The notes beneath the pieces were generated by a model. It made no database searches and was not told where the DNA came from. It worked only from the letters and a program-made list of their open reading frames with translations. Positions 6,234 through 13,017 of a DNA stretch of 13,017 bases are shown piece after piece. How positions within the stretch are numbered: position 1 is the first letter of the stretch; each line of letters opens with the position of its first letter. Position numbers and translations under genes: made by a program. This stretch comes from Candidatus Nitrosopumilus sp. (GTDB lineage: Archaea; Thermoproteota; Nitrososphaeria; Nitrososphaerales; Nitrosopumilaceae): contig JABDOO010000038.1 in the NCBI GenBank assembly GCA_013043295.1, positions 1 through 13,017 on the forward strand, given 5' to 3'.

Positions 6234-7201
6234 TAGTAGAATCTTTACTTGTAATTGGATTTGCTGTTTTACTTGATTTTAAATTTGGTGATCCTAAAAA
6301 TAAATATCATCCTACAGCATGGATAGGAACTTTAATTGCCAAACTTACTCCAATTGCAAAAAATAAAAATTCAGCAATAGAAAAATTTGGAGGTGCATGC
6401 ATAGTCATTATTATCTCTACATTTGTTTCATTGTTACTTTTTGCACTGGACATAGGACTGTCTCTGTTAACTCTTGATTATGTTACATTGACAATTTCTA
6501 TAATTCTTGGTGCAATATTACTAAAATCTACAATAGCTATTCATGGAATGGAAAAACATGCAAAATCTGTATTAAAATCACTAGATGACGAAAACCTCGA
6601 TATGGCTAGAAATCATCTATCTATGATAGTAAAGCGAAATACCAAGACTTTGGATAAAAATCATGTTTTATCAGGCGTCCTAGAAAGTATTAGTGAAAAT
6701 ACAGTAGATGGCATCACTGGGCCTTTGTTCTATTATGCTCTTTTTGGATTGCCTGGAGCATTTGTTTATCGTATCGTAAACACCGCAGATTCAATGATTG
6801 GATATAAGACTGAAATTTTCAAAAATGTTGGCTGGTTTGCAGCAACTTGTGACAGCATTTTAAATTACATTCCGTCAAGACTTACAGGATTGGTAATGAT
6901 AATTTCTGCAGCTATTTTACAAAATAATTGGAAAGAATCTTACAAAATAATGATTCGAGATGGCAAAAATACAGAAAGCCCAAATGCAGGATATCCTATG
7001 GCTGCTTTGGCTGGAGCCTTGGAAACAAAGTTTGAAAAAATCAATCATTACAAATTAGGTGATGGGGAAATAATTTTGTCAAATCAACATGTCTTATCTG
7101 CAATTTCTATAATGAAACTTACCTCGGTGTTATTCTTTGGATTAATTACTATTCCAATAATATCAATTTTATCACTTATTGGATGGTGGATACATGCTTA
7201 A
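6230..7201 (+). CDS. cbiB: Adenosylcobinamide-phosphate synthase
   Basis: This membrane enzyme attaches (R)-1-amino-2-propanol phosphate to adenosylcobyric acid, giving adenosylcobinamide phosphate. The 323 residues match the family length. Typical motifs are LLDFKFGDP and HPTAWIG (residues ~14-33), SGVLESISENTVDGITGPLFYY, RIVNTADSMIGYK, IPSRLTG and ESPNAGYPMAALAGAL. Several hydrophobic segments are visible (near 1-15, 55-105, 165-180, 215-230 and 295-320). The start codon overlaps the cbiP stop (ATGA), and the 3' end overlaps cobS by 8 bp, so the genes are translationally coupled. It acts directly between the products of cobD/cbiP and those of cobY/cobS in this operon. This enzyme is called CobD in the aerobic-pathway nomenclature; I use CbiB to avoid confusion with the PLP enzyme. 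Confidence 0.95.
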   Translation: MIVESLLVIGFAVLLDFKFGDPKNKYHPTAWIGTLIAKLTPIAKNKNSAIEKFGGACIVIIISTFVSLLLFALDIGLSLLTLDYVTLTISIILGAILLKSTIAIHGMEKHAKSVLKSLDDENLDMARNHLSMIVKRNTKTLDKNHVLSGVLESISENTVDGITGPLFYYALFGLPGAFVYRIVNTADSMIGYKTEIFKNVGWFAATCDSILNYIPSRLTGLVMIISAAILQNNWKESYKIMIRDGKNTESPNAGYPMAALAGALETKFEKINHYKLGDGEIILSNQHVLSAISIMKLTSVLFFGLITIPIISILSLIGWWIHA

Positions 7202-7919
7202 GGAAATAGGATCTGTTTTTTCTTTTTTAACAATTTTCCCATCTTCACATGCAACATTAGATAACATTGCAAAATACATGTTCATGTTCCCTATTGTAGG
7301 AATTGTAATTGGACTTTTAGTTGGTTCTCTAGGTTTTGGATTATCTTTCTTTTTAGATCCTTTGTTAGTTAGTCTTTTAGTAGTTGCATCCATTGCAATT
7401 GTAACTGGAATGCATCATGCAGATGGACTAGCAGATTTTGCTGATGGGCTTATGGTAAAAGGTTCAAAAGATAAAAAACTTCAAGCCATGAAAGATCTTT
7501 CCACCGGTTCTGCGGGAATTGTTACAATGGTATTGTATCTTATTGGTTTGATAATTACTATTTCTCTTACTAGTGGATTTGATTTATTCAAAGCTATACT
7601 CATTAGCGAAATTTTGGCAAAATTCTCAATGGTATTAATGGCAAGTTTAGGTAAATCAGCATCTTTAGGCTCAAATTCACCCTTTGTGGAATTTATGAAA
7701 GATAAGAAGAAACTTTCGGCTGCATTCATCATTATGTTAATCCCAGTAATTGTTATTGGCGAAACCACTGGATTGATTATGTTAGGTGTAACTATTGCTT
7801 TGACTTTGTTTCTTTTAGCTTTGTCCACTCGTAGCTTTGGTGGTATTACCGGTGATGTACTTGGAGCATCAAATGAATTCACTAGATTGGCTTCTCTTAT
7901 GGTATTTGTTTCAATATGA
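7194..7919 (+). CDS. cobS: Adenosylcobinamide-GDP ribazoletransferase (cobalamin synthase)
   Basis: CobS is an integral membrane enzyme that joins adenosylcobinamide-GDP to alpha-ribazole (or its phosphate), giving adenosylcobalamin (phosphate). The 241 residues from ATG 7194 (MLKEIGSVFSFLTIFPSS) fit the family. The signature GMHHADGLADFADGLMVKG (residues ~72-90) carries the Asp-rich catalytic loop, followed by KDLSTGSAGI and a C-terminal RSFGGITGDVLGASNE. At least five hydrophobic segments are visible. An in-frame TTG at 7179 would add five residues; I prefer the ATG because MLKEIGSVFSFLT resembles the usual CobS N-terminus. The gene overlaps cbiB by 8 bp and cobY by 4 bp (ATGA at 7916-7919). 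Confidence 0.94.
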   Translation: MLKEIGSVFSFLTIFPSSHATLDNIAKYMFMFPIVGIVIGLLVGSLGFGLSFFLDPLLVSLLVVASIAIVTGMHHADGLADFADGLMVKGSKDKKLQAMKDLSTGSAGIVTMVLYLIGLIITISLTSGFDLFKAILISEILAKFSMVLMASLGKSASLGSNSPFVEFMKDKKKLSAAFIIMLIPVIVIGETTGLIMLGVTIALTLFLLALSTRSFGGITGDVLGASNEFTRLASLMVFVSI

Positions 7920-8500
7920 TCGGAATTGTAATGGCTGGTGGCAAAGGAACTAGAATGATTATGGATAATGAAAAATTATTACTCAAATATAAAAAACCAA
8001 TAATTCTTCATGTAGTTGATTCATTAAAGAATTCAAAATGTTTTACAAAGATTTTGGCAGTAACAAGCATTAATTCTCCTAAAACAAAAAAATTGTTAGA
8101 AGAAAATAATGTAGAAACTTTTGATACTTCTGGTAAAGGCTATGTAGAAGATCTAAATTCAGTATTAAAAAATATCAATGATGATGTTTTTGTTACATCT
8201 GGAGATTTACCTCTATTAGATGAAGAAATAATTCAGATCATTACAAAAAAGTTTGATCCTAAAAAAATCTGGACTAGTATTCTTGTAACTAAAAATTTTT
8301 TAACTTCCATTGGACTTGAATCTGATTTCTCTGTCAATTTTGATAACCAAATCTGCCATTACACTGGAATATCGTTGGTGAATTCAAAAAATGTCTCTTC
8401 TATGGAAAAGTTATCCGAAAATTACATCATACTTGATGATAAGAGAATTGGATTTAATCTTAATTCAAAACAAGATTATGATTTACTCGGCACTGCCTGA
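7916..8500 (+). CDS. cobY: GTP:adenosylcobinamide-phosphate guanylyltransferase, archaeal CobY
   Basis: CobY is the archaeal non-orthologous replacement of bacterial CobU. It transfers GMP from GTP to adenosylcobinamide phosphate, giving adenosylcobinamide-GDP, the CobS substrate. The 194 residues have the nucleotidyltransferase fold: G-loop IVMAGGKGTRM (residues 4-14), then KPIILHVVDSL and the metal-binding TSGDLPLL (~94-101). CobY lacks the CobU kinase domain, which suits a pathway that makes aminopropanol phosphate directly through CobD and CbiB. MobA or other small nucleotidyltransferases are alternatives by fold, but the operon position settles it. The start overlaps the cobS stop (ATGA). 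The last 18 bp overlap the 3' end of the convergent eS27 gene. Confidence 0.9.
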   Translation: MIGIVMAGGKGTRMIMDNEKLLLKYKKPIILHVVDSLKNSKCFTKILAVTSINSPKTKKLLEENNVETFDTSGKGYVEDLNSVLKNINDDVFVTSGDLPLLDEEIIQIITKKFDPKKIWTSILVTKNFLTSIGLESDFSVNFDNQICHYTGISLVNSKNVSSMEKLSENYIILDDKRIGFNLNSKQDYDLLGTA

Positions 8501-8680
8501 AATCTTACCATTAATCAAAGCTTTTGAACCTGTTGGCTCTGAAATGGTATTTCCACAAGAGTTACATGCAATTTGTGTCGATGCATGTGAATAAACTATT
8601 TGTAATTCTCCACATTCATTGCAGTTAACTTTCTGAAACTTGCTAGATGGTTTTGGAATCTCAACGTGATCTTTCTTCAT
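8483..8680 (-). CDS. rps27e: Ribosomal protein eS27 (S27e)
   Basis: This is a 65-residue small-subunit protein with a C4 zinc ribbon: CNECG (residues ~20-24) and CNSCG (~39-43), joined by the family hallmark VYSHASTQIAC, then EPTGSKALINGKI. The length matches archaeal eS27. The start ATG overlaps the stop of the eL42 gene (ATGA, 8677-8680), forming a two-gene ribosomal operon that is common in archaea. Its last 18 bp run into the 3' end of cobY on the other strand, so the final residues share DNA with CobY codons. Confidence 0.95.
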   Translation of the reverse strand: MKKDHVEIPKPSSKFQKVNCNECGELQIVYSHASTQIACNSCGNTISEPTGSKALINGKISGSAE

Positions 8681-8958
8681 GCTGCCACCAACTCAAATTT
8701 CTTAATTCTAACGCCTTTTTTATTGTATTTCTTTTTACAAACTGTACAAGTCATTAAAGGAGTAACTTTCTTTGTAACTTTAGCTGGTTTTGCTAATTTT
8801 GGGAATTTTTGTCCACCATATCCCTGTTTACGCTCTGCGTGTCTACGTTCACCTCTAGCAGAACCACGTCTTTTTCCAGCCTTGTAAATGGAGACCTTTT
8901 GTTCTGTATGTGTTTTACATTTAGCACAATACTTTCGGATCACCTTAGGGATGTTCAT
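8677..8958 (-). CDS. rpl44e: Ribosomal protein eL42 (L44e)
   Basis: This is a 93-residue large-subunit protein that binds near the E site. It has the N-terminal MNIPKVIRKYCAKCKTHTEQKV, a basic middle (KRRGSARGERRHAERKQGYGG), KPAKVTKKV and a second Cys pair CTVC followed by KKKYNKKGVRIKKFEL. The CAKC and CTVC pairs bind zinc. Length and order are canonical. It is the first gene of the eL42-eS27 operon, with a TATA-like GCTTAAAT 28 bp before the ATG suggesting a leaderless transcript. The basic middle segment has locally higher G+C from its Arg codons, as expected for a highly expressed ribosomal protein. Confidence 0.95.
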   Translation of the reverse strand: MNIPKVIRKYCAKCKTHTEQKVSIYKAGKRRGSARGERRHAERKQGYGGQKFPKLAKPAKVTKKVTPLMTCTVCKKKYNKKGVRIKKFELVAA

Positions 8959-8982
8959 ATCAACAAAACCTCTTGACCCGTA

Positions 8983-8990
8983 ATTTAAGC
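8983..8990 (-). promoter_or_regulatory. TATA-like box of the eL42-eS27 operon
   Basis: GCTTAAAT on the minus strand is centred about 28 bp before ATG 8958. It lies in a 70-bp divergent promoter region shared with the adenine deaminase gene. Confidence 0.5.
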
Positions 8991-8997
8991 ATTGAAT

Positions 8998-9006
8998 CTA
9001 TAATAG
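8998..9006 (+). promoter_or_regulatory. TATA box of the adenine deaminase gene
   Basis: CTATAATAG is centred 27 bp before GTG 9029, so the mRNA would start at the GTG itself. This supports GTG 9029 over the internal ATG at 9077. The box lies back to back with the minus-strand TATA of the ribosomal operon. Confidence 0.5.
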
Positions 9007-9028
9007 GCGCAAAATATAATTAAAAATC

Positions 9029-10792
9029 GTGACTTCGAGCCTAGCAAATTCGATTTCGAATCTTAATTCTGTAGCAATGGGTGATAAAAAAGCCGATCTA
9101 ATTTTAAAAAATTGTAAATTATTATCAGTCTATACACGAGAAATAATTCCTGAAATTCAAATTGCAATTACAAATGGAAGAATTGCATATGTTGGACCTG
9201 ATTCATCACATACAGCAGGACCAAAAACTACAATAATTGATGTGAAAGGGAGATATGTCAGTCCTGGATTTGCAGATCCGCATTTACATATTGATCAATT
9301 TGTCTTACCGTCTGAGTTTGCAAAAAAAGCTTTACTTTGTGGAGTAACATCTCTGTTTTCTGATCCTATTGACATTGTTAGTGCGACAGGATATCGAGGC
9401 TTTCAAGAATTTCTCAAACTTTCCCAAGACCTCCCAATCAGAATATTCCAAGTAGTCCCAGGAGGTTTACCTGTAGATCCAAAATTTAGTAATAGTAAGT
9501 CATTAACACTCTCACAGGAAAAATCTGCAGTTAAACATCCACATGTTTTAGGAATGGGAGAAGTTTTTTCTTGGACTAAAGTAACTATGCGTGAACCAAA
9601 AACTATGAAATCTCTTTCAGCAATGCTAGAATGTGATTGCATAATTAACGGCCATACTGCAGGAGCAAGTGAAAAAAAACTGAATGCATATGTATCATCT
9701 GGAGTCCTATCTTGCCATGAACCAATCAATTTTGATCAAGTATTAGAAAGATTACGTCTGGGAATGTGGATTATGATAAGAGAGGGCTCTATTAGACGTG
9801 ATTTGAAAGAAATTATTCCTAGAGTTTTGTCTCATGGAACGTATCTAAATCGCTTAATGTTTTGTTCAGATGGTCTTGATCCTCTTGATATTTCGAAATT
9901 TGGTCACATAGATCATTGTATACGTGAATCAATCAAACTTGGTCTAAAACCAATAGATGCAATCACCATGGCATCAAAAAATAATTTTGATTATTACAAT
10001 ATGGGAAAAGATCTTGGAGGTATAGCCCCAGGAAAATTAGCAGATATTTTAATTTTTGATGATTTAAAATCTTTTAAACCAAACAAAGTCTTTGTTGGAG
10101 GAAAACTTGTAGTATCAAATGGGAAAATTGTTACCCCAATTAAAAAGAAAATAATTTCTCCATGGATTAAAAAAACTGTAAAACTAAAAAATTTCTCAAA
10201 AAATGATTTTCTGATTAAATCAAAAAAGAAAGACGTATCAGTAAATACCATCTTCATGCAAACTGAAATTATTACAAAATTAGGTTCAGCCGAGTTAAAA
10301 CCTAGAGATGGTCATGTTTCTGCATCTTTAGATTCAGATATCTGGAAAGTTGCAGCATTTGATAGAATTCATGGTACAAATAGACACTCTATTGGTTTTC
10401 TAGAAAATTTTGGTGCAGATATTGGGGCTTTTGCTTCTACTTGGAGTTTTCATGAAAATGACATGATTGTGATTGGTTCAAATGATGCTGATATGGCAGT
10501 TGCATCAAATCATATCATAAAAAATCAAGGTGGTATTGTTGTGGTTAAATCAGGAAAAATTCTTGCTTCTCTGCCGTTACAATTAGGCGGAATTATTTCA
10601 ACTGATTCTTTTGAAAAGGTTTCTTCTAATTTCAAAAAATTCAATCAAACAATTGTAGATTCTGGCTCAAAATTTTCGAGACCCCACTTAATTCCATTAT
10701 TCTTACCTTTTCTTGCTTTACCATCAGTAAGAATTCTTTCTGGTGGAATTGTTGATGTGAAAAAACGGAGCTACATTTCACCGATCAAGTAA
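9029..10792 (+). CDS. ade: Adenine deaminase-family amidohydrolase (divergent)
   Basis: Adenine deaminase converts adenine to hypoxanthine and ammonia in purine salvage. The 587 residues show the amidohydrolase barrel and the family's C-terminal domain. Expected metal ligands are visible: HLH (His85, His87), Glu178 in GMGEVF, His209 in INGHTAG, His230 in SCHEPI and Asp281 in CSDGLDP. REGSIRRDL, FGHIDHCIRESIKLGLKPIDAI and GGIAPGKLADIL also match. Two positions differ from the usual Ade pattern: DPIDI (112-116) instead of DPHEI, and WSFHENDM (472-479) where AHDSHN is typical, so the substrate may differ. I chose GTG 9029 because a TATA box lies 27 bp upstream; the alternative is ATG 9077. The thermosome gene follows after 44 bp. 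Released ammonia would be useful to an ammonia oxidiser (inference). Confidence 0.82.
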   Translation: MTSSLANSISNLNSVAMGDKKADLILKNCKLLSVYTREIIPEIQIAITNGRIAYVGPDSSHTAGPKTTIIDVKGRYVSPGFADPHLHIDQFVLPSEFAKKALLCGVTSLFSDPIDIVSATGYRGFQEFLKLSQDLPIRIFQVVPGGLPVDPKFSNSKSLTLSQEKSAVKHPHVLGMGEVFSWTKVTMREPKTMKSLSAMLECDCIINGHTAGASEKKLNAYVSSGVLSCHEPINFDQVLERLRLGMWIMIREGSIRRDLKEIIPRVLSHGTYLNRLMFCSDGLDPLDISKFGHIDHCIRESIKLGLKPIDAITMASKNNFDYYNMGKDLGGIAPGKLADILIFDDLKSFKPNKVFVGGKLVVSNGKIVTPIKKKIISPWIKKTVKLKNFSKNDFLIKSKKKDVSVNTIFMQTEIITKLGSAELKPRDGHVSASLDSDIWKVAAFDRIHGTNRHSIGFLENFGADIGAFASTWSFHENDMIVIGSNDADMAVASNHIIKNQGGIVVVKSGKILASLPLQLGGIISTDSFEKVSSNFKKFNQTIVDSGSKFSRPHLIPLFLPFLALPSVRILSGGIVDVKKRSYISPIK

Positions 10793-10797
10793 GTAAT

Positions 10798-10806
10798 GTT
10801 AAAAAG
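10798..10806 (+). promoter_or_regulatory. Possible TATA element for the thermosome gene
   Basis: GTTAAAAAG lies about 35 bp before ATG 10837 in the 44-bp gap after the deaminase gene. It would give a leader of roughly 9 nt. A GGGGGAT just downstream is too far from the ATG to be a typical ribosome binding site. Confidence 0.3.
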
Positions 10807-10836
10807 GGGGATTTAGTGGATTGAAGCTGAAACTAA

Positions 10837-12459
10837 ATGGCATCAATTCAACAAGGACCAAATGGACCTGTTCTAGTTCTAAAAGAGAGCGCTTTACAAC
10901 AAAAGGGTAAAGATGCTCAACAAAACAATATTGCTGCAGCAAAATTAGTTGCACAATTAGTTAGAAGCAGCCTTGGACCAAGAGGACTTGATAAAATGTT
11001 AGTTGATTCTTTAGGTGATGTTACAATTACAAATGATGGTGCCACAATTTTAAAAGAAATTGATGTTCAGCATCCAGCAGCTAAAATGATGGTTGAAATT
11101 TCTAAAACTGTAGATAATGAAGTAGGCGATGGTACAACCTCGTCTGTAATTTTTGGTGGTGCATTATTGGCTAGAGCAGAAGATCTTCTAAACAAAGATG
11201 TACACTCTTCAACAATTATAGATGGATATCAAGCAGCAGCAGATAAAACACTTGAAATTTACTCTAATCTAGCAAAGAAAATTCAGCCTGATGATAAGGC
11301 ATCTCTATTAAAAATCGCTACTACAAGTATGCAATCAAAATTAATTTCTGAAGATAGTTCTTTACTTTCAAAAATCATCGTTGATGCAATTCTAAGTATT
11401 GCTACAAAGAAAGGGGATGCTTATTCTGTTGACCTTGAAAATATTAAAGTAGAAAAGAAAGCAGGTGGTTCAATTGATGATACTCAAATTGTAAAGGGAA
11501 TTGTTTTGGATAAAGAAATTGTTCATAGTGGAATGCCAACAAAAATCGAAAAAGCAAAAATTGCTTTAGTTAATTCTGCATTAGAGATTGAAAAAACTGA
11601 ACTTAGTTCAGAAATTCGAATAACAGATCCTACACAAATGCAAATGTTCCTAGAAGAAGAAAATAGGATGCTAAAATCAATGGTTGATAAATTACACGAT
11701 GTTGGCGCTAATGTCTTAATTTGTCAAAAAGGTATTGATGATATTTCTCAACACTATCTTGCAAAATATGGAATTATGGCAGTTCGTCGTGTTAAAGAAA
11801 GTGATATGATCAAACTTTCCAAGGCAACAGGAGGACGTGTTATTAGCAATCTTGATGATCTTTCAGAAAATGATCTTGGTATTGCAGATTTGGCTCATCA
11901 AAAGAAAGTTGAATCTGATAAATGGGTATTCATTGAAGGATGTAAACATCCACAATCTGTAACAATGTTAATTCGTGGTGGAACCCAAAGAGTAATTGAT
12001 GAAGTAGACCGTTCAATTCATGATTCTTTAATGGTTGTAAAAGATGTTATTGAAAAACCAATGATTGTCGCTGGCGGTGGTGCTCCTGAAGCATTTGCAG
12101 CATCATTACTCAAAGATTGGGCTGATAATTTTGATGGTAGAGAACAACTTGCAATCAAAAAATATGCTGAAGCATTAGAAACAATCCCATTAACTATTGC
12201 AGAAAATGCTGGTATGGATCCAATTGATACCATGGCTAATCTAAGAGCAAAACAAAACCAAGGTCAAAAATGGACAGGAATTGATGCTAAACATATGAAG
12301 ATTGCCGATATGATGGCAATTAATGTAGTTGAACCAATTGTTGTCAAAGAACAGATAATCAAATCTGCAACTGAAGCAGCATGTATGGTTCTCAGAATAG
12401 ACGATGTTATTGCTATATCTGGAGCTCCAGGTGGTGGCGGTATGCCTGGTATGGGCTAA
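10837..12459 (+). CDS. ths: Thermosome subunit (group II chaperonin)
   Basis: This cytosolic ATP-dependent chaperonin subunit assembles into a double-ring, lidded complex that folds proteins. The 540 residues match the family. The TCP-1 signatures are RSSLGPRGLDKMLV (43-56), ITNDGATILKEIDVQHPAA (64-82) and EVGDGTTSSV (95-104), giving the nucleotide pocket and catalytic Asp. The apical region (about 190-370) includes ELSSEIRITDPTQMQMFLEEE, which likely leads into the helical protrusion. The equatorial return has VAGGGAPEAFAASLLKDWAD. The tail ends GGGGMPGMG, the typical Gly/Met end lining the cavity. Alpha or beta type cannot be decided by eye. The start is ATG 10837, with 44 bp separating it from the deaminase gene. 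Confidence 0.96.
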   Translation: MASIQQGPNGPVLVLKESALQQKGKDAQQNNIAAAKLVAQLVRSSLGPRGLDKMLVDSLGDVTITNDGATILKEIDVQHPAAKMMVEISKTVDNEVGDGTTSSVIFGGALLARAEDLLNKDVHSSTIIDGYQAAADKTLEIYSNLAKKIQPDDKASLLKIATTSMQSKLISEDSSLLSKIIVDAILSIATKKGDAYSVDLENIKVEKKAGGSIDDTQIVKGIVLDKEIVHSGMPTKIEKAKIALVNSALEIEKTELSSEIRITDPTQMQMFLEEENRMLKSMVDKLHDVGANVLICQKGIDDISQHYLAKYGIMAVRRVKESDMIKLSKATGGRVISNLDDLSENDLGIADLAHQKKVESDKWVFIEGCKHPQSVTMLIRGGTQRVIDEVDRSIHDSLMVVKDVIEKPMIVAGGGAPEAFAASLLKDWADNFDGREQLAIKKYAEALETIPLTIAENAGMDPIDTMANLRAKQNQGQKWTGIDAKHMKIADMMAINVVEPIVVKEQIIKSATEAACMVLRIDDVIAISGAPGGGGMPGMG

Positions 12460-12472
12460 AATTTTAGTTAAA

Positions 12473-12480
12473 GCTTAAGC
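12473..12480 (+). promoter_or_regulatory. Possible TATA-like element for the ROK kinase gene
   Basis: The palindrome GCTTAAGC is centred about 27 bp before ATG 12504 and resembles the GCTTAAAT before the ribosomal operon. A following GTTTTAATTTTTG stretch could also terminate the thermosome transcript. Confidence 0.3.
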
Positions 12481-12503
12481 GTTTTAATTTTTGTAAATAA
12501 TTG

Positions 12504-13017
12504 ATGCACAAATTTGGTATAGACTTAGGTGGTACAAAAACTGAAGCTATTCTACTTGATGAAAATCTAAATGAAATTAAAAGAAAGAGAATCCCTACAC
12601 CCAAAAATAATTATCAACAAATTTTAGATTCTATTACTGGTCTAGTTAACGAACTTTCTCAAAACATTTCTGATTTTTCAATTGGAATTTGTACTCCTGG
12701 TGCGATTTCAAAACAAACAGGATTAATTAAAAACAGCAATACACAATGTTTGATTGGTAAATCTCTAAAAGAAGATTTAGAAACTAAAATTGGAAAAACA
12801 ATTTCAATTGAAAATGATGCTAATTGTTTTACTATGGCAGAAGCAACAATGGGAGCAGCTATTGACTACGAATTAGTATTTGGTGTAATTCTAGGTACAG
12901 GTGTAGGAGGTGGAATTGTAATTGATAAAAAACTTCATACTGGAAGAACAAATATTGGTGGTGAATGGGGACATCATACTTTACACCGGAATGGAAATCA
13001 ATGTTATTGTGGTAAAA
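12504..13017 (+). CDS. ROK-family sugar kinase (3' partial)
   Basis: ROK kinases phosphorylate hexoses such as glucose, fructose or N-acetylmannosamine with ATP. The 171 visible residues run from ATG 12504 to the window edge, and the reading frame is open at the end; the family is usually about 290-320 residues. The ATP-binding DLGGTKTEAIL (7-17), ICTPGAI (62-68), catalytic Asp105 in IENDANCFTMAEA, GVILGTGVGGGIVID (127-141) and the start of the zinc motif, GGEWGHH with CYCGK (152-171), are all present. The sugar substrate cannot be told from this part. It is the third + strand gene in a row after the deaminase and the thermosome, but a 44-bp gap with a possible own promoter argues for separate transcription. 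Confidence 0.92.
   Translation, partial: MHKFGIDLGGTKTEAILLDENLNEIKRKRIPTPKNNYQQILDSITGLVNELSQNISDFSIGICTPGAISKQTGLIKNSNTQCLIGKSLKEDLETKIGKTISIENDANCFTMAEATMGAAIDYELVFGVILGTGVGGGIVIDKKLHTGRTNIGGEWGHHTLHRNGNQCYCGK

Noticed and set aside
6100..6240. Frameshift that would restore an amidotransferase domain to CbiP
   Set aside because: Downstream DNA in every frame is occupied by a well-conserved cbiB, so there is no hidden amidotransferase sequence here.
7179..7193. TTG 7179 as the cobS start
   Set aside because: ATG 7194 gives a typical CobS N-terminus and still overlaps cbiB.
7481..7882. Long minus-strand frame inside cobS
   Set aside because: It is the antisense of a clear CobS coding sequence and has no recognisable motif.
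9403..9729. Minus-strand 108-codon frame inside the deaminase gene
   Set aside because: It is antisense to conserved amidohydrolase motifs and has no independent support.

Overview
The window looks like a chromosomal segment of an ammonia-oxidising archaeon of the Nitrosopumilus/Nitrosarchaeum type (Thaumarchaeota, now Nitrososphaerota). The evidence is archaeal ribosomal proteins eS27 and eL42, a group II chaperonin, an archaeal CobY, a DUF5679-type zinc ribbon, very A+T-rich DNA, dense packing with ATGA start/stop overlaps, and TATA-like boxes 25-28 bp before start codons, which implies leaderless transcripts. No rRNA, tRNA, insertion sequence or CRISPR array was seen.

Layout. Positions 3-674 (+) hold the 3' part of a repeat-rich, acidic, coiled-coil protein ending in a zinc ribbon. 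It converges on a Lys/Trp-rich helical protein (697-1167, -). Upstream of that is a 51-residue Cys/His mini-protein (1235-1390, -). A small conserved-looking protein (1456-1689, +) meets the 3' end of ctaB, heme O synthase (1684-2613, -). ctaB lies 2 bp behind an Lrp/AsnC regulator (-) that has no canonical start codon before its HTH. Aspartate-semialdehyde dehydrogenase (3155-4231, -) is divergent from the next block.

Positions 4315-8500 (+) are a five-gene operon for the late steps of cobalamin synthesis: CobD-type PLP decarboxylase, CbiP, CbiB, CobS and CobY. Every junction is an overlap. Together they would make the aminopropanol phosphate arm, amidate the corrin, attach the arm, activate it with GTP and join the lower ligand. 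CbiP lacks the usual C-terminal glutamine amidotransferase domain, the most notable departure from the family norm in the window.

The operon converges with an eL42-eS27 ribosomal protein pair (8483-8958, -). Divergent from that pair are an adenine deaminase-family amidohydrolase with altered motifs (9029-10792, +), a thermosome subunit (10837-12459, +) and the 5' part of a ROK-family sugar kinase (12504 to the window end, +).

I did not find a clear novel multi-gene defence or mobile system. The best leads are the amidotransferase-less CbiP, the start-less Lrp regulator, the divergent deaminase and the unannotated Cys/His mini-protein.
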